This document shows, piece by piece, positions 15,008-19,586 of a stretch of DNA of 19,586 nucleotides. This DNA comes from Chlamydiota bacterium. Its GTDB lineage: Bacteria > Chlamydiota > Chlamydiia > Chlamydiales > SM23-39. Below the pieces are notes generated by a model. It worked only from the letters and a program-made list of their open reading frames with translations. It did no database searches and was not told where the DNA came from. Each line of letters opens with the position of its first letter. Position 1 is the first letter of the stretch. The translations under genes and the position numbers were made by a program. Where the stretch lies: positions 1 through 19,586 of the forward strand of contig DAIDIM010000053.1 in NCBI GenBank assembly GCA_027459365.1, written 5' to 3'.

Positions 15008-17155
15008 CTAAGGCAAAATGTGTCTGGCTCGTATTTCAGGACGATAAATTATTCCTCCAGTAGTACCTATAAAGTCGCATAAATAAGCAGGTCCTGGAGT
15101 ATTAATATTAACTGCTGGAGTCGGTAGGTTGGTATTCACTCCGAGGCCATTGAGAACACTCGTAATGCCCCCATTTCCCCCTAAATAGCGAGTGAGTGCA
15201 TTCGTAAACTGAATCCCTGGGACTGGATTGTTTACGTGAATGCCATCTGGTACAGTGATATTGAAGTCTCTGAAAAAGCTGTAGACTCCGACTCCCCAAC
15301 CCTTATGGTTTGTAACAGAAGCGCCGACCCTATATCCCGTTGCATTAAATCCAAGCTGTGCATCGTATGGAAATTCGGCTTGGTAAAAATAACACTCACC
15401 ATAGTTCCCATTCCACATAGTTATATCGCCCAAAGTATGTTCTCCGGCAAGCCCGTAAGCAGTGACATGATCGCCATCGACTAAAAATGCAGTCTTGCAA
15501 TAATTATTTTGATTTTTCACCAGACCTTGCGTGTCATGATCTGCGCGCCACAACCAAAGATTATCGCAAACCACACTATTACTGATGATATGCACCATCA
15601 AAGTAGCTGGGTTAGAGGGTTCTACCGGGTTGTTTTGAAATCGACCGGTTCGAGTAAAACAATCATAGAGAAACCCATTTTGCCCGTCGGTACGAGTCGT
15701 TCCCCATTGTAGGAGTGTAGGAGTCGCCGGGGTACTCGGTCCCGCTTGTAAAAGAACACCACCCACTCTAACGTTTTGTGCACTCACCAAAATACAAGGC
15801 TTTCCTGTAGTAGAAATCAACGTGGGGAAGCCAATTCCAAGAAGGACTAAACCTTGCTGATTAATATTGATTGTATCGGTCAAATTATAGATGCCAGGAG
15901 TCAAAATAATATGATTACCAAGAGCTATTTGCGCATTGATCGTTGCCGCAGTATCATTGGCTGTGGCCACATATACATTTACAAAATCAACATACGTAGG
16001 AACAACAGCTGGGTTATCGAGAGAAGTTCCGATTTTATTATTTTCTGCGGGAGGAATTGCCAACTCAAATTTGCCGGGTAGGTGACCGAAAACGATATAA
16101 GGCTTTTCAGCGATGATTGGTGTCGCCTGAATTGTTGTATAGGGATTTCCTGTATCACCTTGCGTGCAACTTGGCAGACATCCATTACAATTAGTAAGTG
16201 GACATTTTGGTGAATTGGTCTGGCCCGGGCAATTACCACAGTTCGAGGCGGGCGCCCCTATAGTCCCTACGAATACTTGGTTCCATACTCCGTTACTAAA
16301 GGGAGGCTTGCTGCCTGCAGAAGTTACATTAGAATTTCTGACGAAAAATTGCTGCTGGGATCCCATTGTGACAGCACTATTTGAAGTATCTATACCATTG
16401 ATCACACAATCTGCAATAAAACCACCACTTGCAGAAGCGCTGCTATAGTTGTACGGTAAGGGCAAGCCAGGATGAGCTAATAATTGGAATAGATAGAGAT
16501 TGCCATTGATTTTTACTTTCCTGATAGGACAGCTTTGAGAAACTGCCCACGTCATTCCTGGATTGGCGGTAGGCCACCAAACATTCCCTGCAGTATTTGG
16601 ATTTGTAGTGAAATTTTCTAGCGATCTCCAAAATGTATTCAAAGCACCTGTCAATAAATTCGCATGTCCACTCAAACCGGCAGGACAAATAGGTGTATCT
16701 GCATTTCCATTTCCCATGAAACAGGAAATGTAATCGATCGTTGTTTGTGTCGGATCGGTGCCAAGTCCCATCACCGATGTATAATACCCCACATATACAT
16801 TGAGCCCGGTATAGTTGCCTGGCTTGAATAGAAATGCATATCTATTAGTATTAAACTGCCCGTTATCATTCCATTGCGCTTGCGGAAAAACGTTATTTGT
16901 TGGCGTCGGATTTGCTCCGCCATTGGTTGAGGGAGCCCCATTCCATGTTTGTCCAGATCCATTTCCATTTGTCGTATAGGCTGCATCCATGTCAGACTGA
17001 ATCGTCGCAATCATTGTAGGATCATAGACTTTCACATTACTGGGCCAAATTGGAGGGTTGGGTTGTCCTCCCCCATGTATTTGCAAAAAAGAAATTATGC
17101 AAACAAAATGCAACAATCTACTCGCACTCAGTACAAATCGTTCAATCATTTTCAT
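15008..17155 (-). CDS. Secreted right-handed parallel beta-helix protein
   Basis: The ATG at 17155 (GGAG six bases upstream) gives 715 residues with a signal peptide (MKMIERFVLSASRLLHFVCIIS). A start at 17185 would bury the signal. The body matches from memory a family found in actinomycetes and other bacteria, labelled variously 'adenylyl cyclase' or 'coagulation factor 5/8 type' protein. Shared landmarks are RYAFLFKPGNYTGLNVYVGYYTSV-GLG, NTFWRSLENF, WAVSQSCPIRKV, SGGFIADC and ATINAQIALGNHIILTPGIYNL, which have pectate-lyase-like rung spacing. A Cys-rich insert (NCGNC...CPLTNCNGCLPSC, about 305-330, six Cys) is unusual. It probably binds or modifies a polysaccharide outside the cell. Catalysis is not established. 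It is divergent from a MOMP-like gene. Confidence 0.8.
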   Translation of the reverse strand: MKMIERFVLSASRLLHFVCIISFLQIHGGGQPNPPIWPSNVKVYDPTMIATIQSDMDAAYTTNGNGSGQTWNGAPSTNGGANPTPTNNVFPQAQWNDNGQFNTNRYAFLFKPGNYTGLNVYVGYYTSVMGLGTDPTQTTIDYISCFMGNGNADTPICPAGLSGHANLLTGALNTFWRSLENFTTNPNTAGNVWWPTANPGMTWAVSQSCPIRKVKINGNLYLFQLLAHPGLPLPYNYSSASASGGFIADCVINGIDTSNSAVTMGSQQQFFVRNSNVTSAGSKPPFSNGVWNQVFVGTIGAPASNCGNCPGQTNSPKCPLTNCNGCLPSCTQGDTGNPYTTIQATPIIAEKPYIVFGHLPGKFELAIPPAENNKIGTSLDNPAVVPTYVDFVNVYVATANDTAATINAQIALGNHIILTPGIYNLTDTININQQGLVLLGIGFPTLISTTGKPCILVSAQNVRVGGVLLQAGPSTPATPTLLQWGTTRTDGQNGFLYDCFTRTGRFQNNPVEPSNPATLMVHIISNSVVCDNLWLWRADHDTQGLVKNQNNYCKTAFLVDGDHVTAYGLAGEHTLGDITMWNGNYGECYFYQAEFPYDAQLGFNATGYRVGASVTNHKGWGVGVYSFFRDFNITVPDGIHVNNPVPGIQFTNALTRYLGGNGGITSVLNGLGVNTNLPTPAVNINTPGPAYLCDFIGTTGGIIYRPEIRARHILP

Positions 17156-17274
17156 GTTTTTCTCCAACGTTTGAAATGAAACCATCTTGTCAAAAAAAAT
17201 AGATTATGGCAATAAATAATTTGAAAAAAAATCTTAAATGGGAGAGATTGAGTGCATATACGCAAGGGGACAAA
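17156..17274. promoter_or_regulatory. Divergent promoter region, beta-helix gene / MOMP-like gene
   Basis: This 119-bp AT-rich spacer must start both genes. Plus strand: TTGTCA followed after 17 bases by CAATAA, a weak -10. Minus strand: CATAAT (close to TATAAT) with only a T-rich stretch at the -35 position, as seen in some chlamydial promoters. Close spacing suggests shared control. Neither promoter is strong by eye. Confidence 0.3.
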
Positions 17275-18420
17275 ATGAAAAAAATCATCTTATCAATTAT
17301 TTGTAGTTTAATGTGCATGGGCTTGCATGCTCAACAATGTGAATCTCCGCAATACAGAAATTCCTGCTGTAATTGGGCATGTCATTGTAATGGCGATTGT
17401 TGTCTTACCGGGGGATGCCAAGCCTATAATATCCCCTCAGCTTTGCAACTTGATTGCTCTTGGGGAAACATCATCGGTTCTGTATCATGGATATATTGGC
17501 ACGCTGCAGAGGAAGGGCTTGATCTTGCTACAACTATGAGTTTTTCTCCAGGTGCCGTTACAGTTTCTCCTATCTTTACAGGAGAAGGGTCGAGAGCTAT
17601 TTTCTCAGATTTTGATTATCATTCAGGATTTAAACTCGAGTTAGGCTCAGTAGTTGGTTGCGATTCTTGGATTTGGAATCTCGGCTGGACACGATTCCAC
17701 ACTGAAACAAATACGACTAGATCCGCTCCCACTTTATCACCTGGTGTAGGCGCATTATTAACAACTAATTGGTTCTTTCCGTTATCCCCATTAAATCAAA
17801 CCCTTGCCGCGGGTGGACTTCGTGCGTCATGGGATTTAGATCTTGATTGGATTGATTTGACTCTGTCACGACCTTTCTATCAAGGGATGTGCATCACTGT
17901 CAATCCATTTGCAGGTTTAAGGGTGAGCTTAATCAAGCAATCTTTTGATGTAACACTCAGCAACTTACTGAATGTGACGCCTCCCACTTCGAATTTGACC
18001 TCTCACAATCGTTCCCATTCATGGGCAATCGGACCAAGAGCCGGAGTAGAGACTCATTACTTGCTGGGTATGGGTTTTAGACTCCAAGGGGAAATAGGCG
18101 GTAGTTTGCTCTATACCCGATATACAAGTATCACCCATTCAGAAGACACGACTATAGCTGGAGGAAGTCCGATTCAATTTTCCAGCGATCCTGTTGGAGT
18201 CCTTCGTCCTATGTTAGAAGCAAATCTTGGAGCTGGATGGGGCTGGTGTCCTGCAAGCCAAAACTGGCACCTTGATTTTACAGCGACGTATGATTTCAAC
18301 TACTTGTGGTCACAAAATATGATCCGAGCTTTAACTGATTTGGCATTCATCGGTTCAGGCGCCTCACCAAGCGACCTCAATATGCATGGATTGACTCTAA
18401 GCGCAACTGTGCAGTTTTAA
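17275..18420 (+). CDS. MOMP-like outer-membrane beta-barrel protein, Cys-rich N-terminus
   Basis: The ATG at 17275 (AAGGGGA just upstream) yields 381 residues with a signal peptide (MKKIILSIICSLMCMGLHAQ). The frame also extends upstream to 17206, but that would put 23 polar residues before the signal. The mature protein begins with a segment holding eight Cys in 27 residues (about 22-48, CESPQYRNSCC to CCLTGGC). It then shows alternating aromatic beta-strand sequence such as GSVSWIYWHA, SVVGCDSWIWNLGWTRFHT and AGWGWCPASQNWHLDF, and ends in Phe (SATVQF), the outer-membrane barrel sorting signal. The style is that of the expanded MOMP-like families of Simkania- and Rhabdochlamydia-type bacteria. 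It is probably a disulfide-linked porin. Specificity unknown. Confidence 0.85.
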   Translation: MKKIILSIICSLMCMGLHAQQCESPQYRNSCCNWACHCNGDCCLTGGCQAYNIPSALQLDCSWGNIIGSVSWIYWHAAEEGLDLATTMSFSPGAVTVSPIFTGEGSRAIFSDFDYHSGFKLELGSVVGCDSWIWNLGWTRFHTETNTTRSAPTLSPGVGALLTTNWFFPLSPLNQTLAAGGLRASWDLDLDWIDLTLSRPFYQGMCITVNPFAGLRVSLIKQSFDVTLSNLLNVTPPTSNLTSHNRSHSWAIGPRAGVETHYLLGMGFRLQGEIGGSLLYTRYTSITHSEDTTIAGGSPIQFSSDPVGVLRPMLEANLGAGWGWCPASQNWHLDFTATYDFNYLWSQNMIRALTDLAFIGSGASPSDLNMHGLTLSATVQF

Positions 18421-18436
18421 GAAGATATGCCCCATT

Positions 18437-18462
18437 TTCCACCTTTGAAAGCAAAGGTGGAA
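18437..18462 (+). terminator. Perfect 11-bp hairpin after the MOMP-like gene
   Basis: TTCCACCTTTG and CAAAGGTGGAA flank a 4-base loop, 17 bases past the stop codon. There is no T-run after it, so it may be a transcript-stabilising hairpin or a non-canonical terminator and not a classical intrinsic one. Confidence 0.5.
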
Positions 18463-18512
18463 CTCTATACAAGAGTCGTCGCCAATACGATATCTAAAAA
18501 AATAATTCCATA

Positions 18513-18541
18513 TTGAATAATTTCAGATTTCTATTTATTAT
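18513..18541 (+). promoter_or_regulatory. Sigma-70-like promoter candidate for the DUF4116 gene
   Basis: TTGAAT (18513-18518), a 17-base spacer and TATTAT (18536-18541), 28 bases before the ATG at 18570. One of the clearest promoter matches in the window. Confidence 0.55.
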
Positions 18542-18569
18542 CTCTCGGAAATTTTAAATAGGAATTAAC

Positions 18570-19466
18570 ATGATTTCAGCAAATTTTCTTGTTAAAGTAG
18601 ATAAGGTATGTGATTATATCCCAATCGTTAGTACCGCGACCAATCTAGTGAATTTATTTCAGAAGACAGTAGTGCTTCCATTTATGGACGCCGAAACGAT
18701 TGCAAGTAATCATTACTACACATATTTGAACGAAAAAAACGTTGATCGCTGTATCATCCTCACAATTCCTGTTATTGGAAATATTTTAGTTGCACTGGGA
18801 GAGAAATTGGGAGATTTTCTTTTAAGTAGGGATCTATCTGAACGGACAGGAGTCCCTTGGAATTCTGACGATAAAGAGAGTGTTCTGGCCTCAATGAAAA
18901 GGTGTCCGGAGGTTGTTATGTATGCAAGCAAGCGCCTTAAAAATGATGAGGATGTAGTACTTTTTGCAGTACAGCGGATGGGTTGGATAGCATTAGATAT
19001 GATTGGAGAAAAAAAATGGGCTGAAAACGAAGAGATTATGGAAGCGATTAAAGCGCATCCTGGATTTAATATAGAGGATTTTGAAGAATCTATTTATGAT
19101 AAGCTTCATTATCTTCATCTTCATAAGGATCATGGGTCACGTTTTTGCGACAATTCTTGTAAACCAAAATATAGAATGAATGATTATCTTTTTCGCTGGG
19201 CTTTATTCAAACCAAGCCGAAAAGAGTTTGAAGATTTTATCAAAGCTCACAATTATCCATGCGATAACAAGGAATTCATGCTTTTAGGGGTTAAATTTAA
19301 ATCTCGCGGATGGTTACTTCAATTTGCAAGCGATCGATTGAAAGATGACAAAGAGGTTGTTCTTGCAGCAGTGAAAAGCGACAAAGAGGCTGTTAAATAT
19401 GCAAGTACCAGACTTCAAGACGATGTTGATGTCAAGGATGCTGCGAAACAGCTGTGTTGCGCCTAA
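18570..19466 (+). CDS. DUF4116 repeat protein with chlamydial-type hydrophobic N-terminus
   Basis: A 298-residue protein with AGGA six bases before its ATG. The N-terminal part (about 12-85) has hydrophobic segments (YIPIVSTATNLVNLF, RCIILTIPVIGNILVALG), a layout recurring in environmental chlamydial accessory proteins. DUF4116-type repeats follow: 102-134 (KESVLASMKRCPEVVMYASK), 234-268 (KEFMLLGVKFKSRGWLLQFA) and 261-292 (KEVVLAAVKSDKEAVKYAST), each of the form 'xxVLxAVKxxxxxxxYASxRLxxD'. The second and third run into each other. The domain is common in amoeba-associated bacteria; its function is not established, and protein binding is likely. It has its own promoter and terminator, so it is transcribed alone. 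Confidence 0.8.
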   Translation: MISANFLVKVDKVCDYIPIVSTATNLVNLFQKTVVLPFMDAETIASNHYYTYLNEKNVDRCIILTIPVIGNILVALGEKLGDFLLSRDLSERTGVPWNSDDKESVLASMKRCPEVVMYASKRLKNDEDVVLFAVQRMGWIALDMIGEKKWAENEEIMEAIKAHPGFNIEDFEESIYDKLHYLHLHKDHGSRFCDNSCKPKYRMNDYLFRWALFKPSRKEFEDFIKAHNYPCDNKEFMLLGVKFKSRGWLLQFASDRLKDDKEVVLAAVKSDKEAVKYASTRLQDDVDVKDAAKQLCCA

Positions 19467-19481
19467 ATTTTCATCTTAAAA

Positions 19482-19525
19482 GGGCTGGCAGTGGACCTCC
19501 CATTGCAGCCCGAATTCTTTTTTTC
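19482..19525 (+). terminator. Intrinsic terminator of the DUF4116 gene
   Basis: A hairpin at 19482-19511 pairs GGGCTG-CAGTGG with CCATTGCAGCCC (one bulge, one G-U pair) and is followed by GAATTCTTTTTTTCC. It begins 15 bases after the stop codon. Confidence 0.7.
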
Positions 19526-19543
19526 CCCAGAAATGCCTTGAAT

Positions 19544-19586
19544 GAGCCATTCTCGGTGTGAATTCTTCGAGGAGATTTGGGATATT
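19544..19586. repeat. Second copy of the palindromic element (partial, runs off the window)
   Basis: From GAGCCATTCTCG onward the sequence equals the reverse complement of 6035-6077 in 42 of 43 bases, up to the window edge. The copy is therefore inverted relative to the one at 5907-6077. It starts at the same GAGCC terminus, which fixes that end of the element. Confidence 0.85.

Noticed and set aside
16164..16448. 94-residue plus-strand ORF and similar frames inside the beta-helix gene
   Set aside because: Shadows of a long gene whose signal peptide and family landmarks are clear.
17185..17206. Longest-frame starts for the beta-helix gene (17185, minus) and MOMP-like gene (17206, plus)
   Set aside because: Both would place polar residues ahead of signal peptides. 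The internal ATGs at 17155 and 17275 have good ribosome sites.
1..19586. CRISPR array, tRNA or rRNA genes, riboswitches
   Set aside because: No regularly spaced repeats, no cloverleaf or rRNA sequence and no recognisable riboswitch core were seen by eye on either strand.

Overview
The window looks like a chromosomal piece of a chlamydia-related bacterium outside the classical Chlamydiaceae (Simkania-, Rhabdochlamydia- or Parachlamydia-like). This is inferred from the protein set: a topoisomerase I fused to a SWIB domain, a sigma-54 factor, a Cys-rich MOMP-like outer-membrane barrel, a DUF4116 repeat protein with a chlamydial-type N-terminus, a small ankyrin protein and a Kdo hydroxylase. Base composition is AT-rich. 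No rRNA, tRNA or CRISPR array was seen.

Region 1 (1-3350) is accessory DNA. The left edge holds the C-terminal end of a probable IS transposase, whose end truncates a SAM-dependent methyltransferase gene. Upstream of that gene on the minus strand is an intact 759-residue fused YcaO cyclodehydratase of the kind that makes azoline heterocycles in TOMM/RiPP peptides. Ahead of it lies a short, apparently frame-broken reading region that resembles an NHLP-type precursor leader. Together these look like a decaying thiazole/oxazole-modified peptide locus.

Region 2 (3291-5088) is a two-gene plus-strand operon with a good sigma-70-like promoter: a AAA+ ATPase, then a membrane-anchored protein that looks like a AAA+ fold without Walker motifs but with a sensor-1-like Asn and an arginine-finger-like Arg. 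It may be an active/inactive ATPase pair. Region 3 (5109-6077, minus strand) holds a two-repeat ankyrin protein, an unrecognised hydrophobic protein and a 171-bp imperfect palindromic element. That element forms the last 24 codons of the next gene, a GT9 glycosyltransferase. A second copy, inverted relative to the first, begins at the right edge of the window (19544).

Region 4 (6001-14990) is mostly cell-envelope and housekeeping: a GT9 heptosyltransferase-like gene divergent from rpoN; an overlapping minus-strand operon pgsA - HExxH membrane protein - kdoO; a GT4 glycosyltransferase; topA-SWIB; and a PAP2-family phosphatase overlapping topA by 4 bp. Lipid A/Kdo modification, glycosyl transfer and phospholipid synthesis sit together.

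Region 5 (15008-19586) is surface and accessory: a secreted parallel beta-helix protein divergent from a MOMP-like barrel, both with Cys-rich segments, then a DUF4116 repeat protein with its own promoter and terminator, then the second palindromic element.
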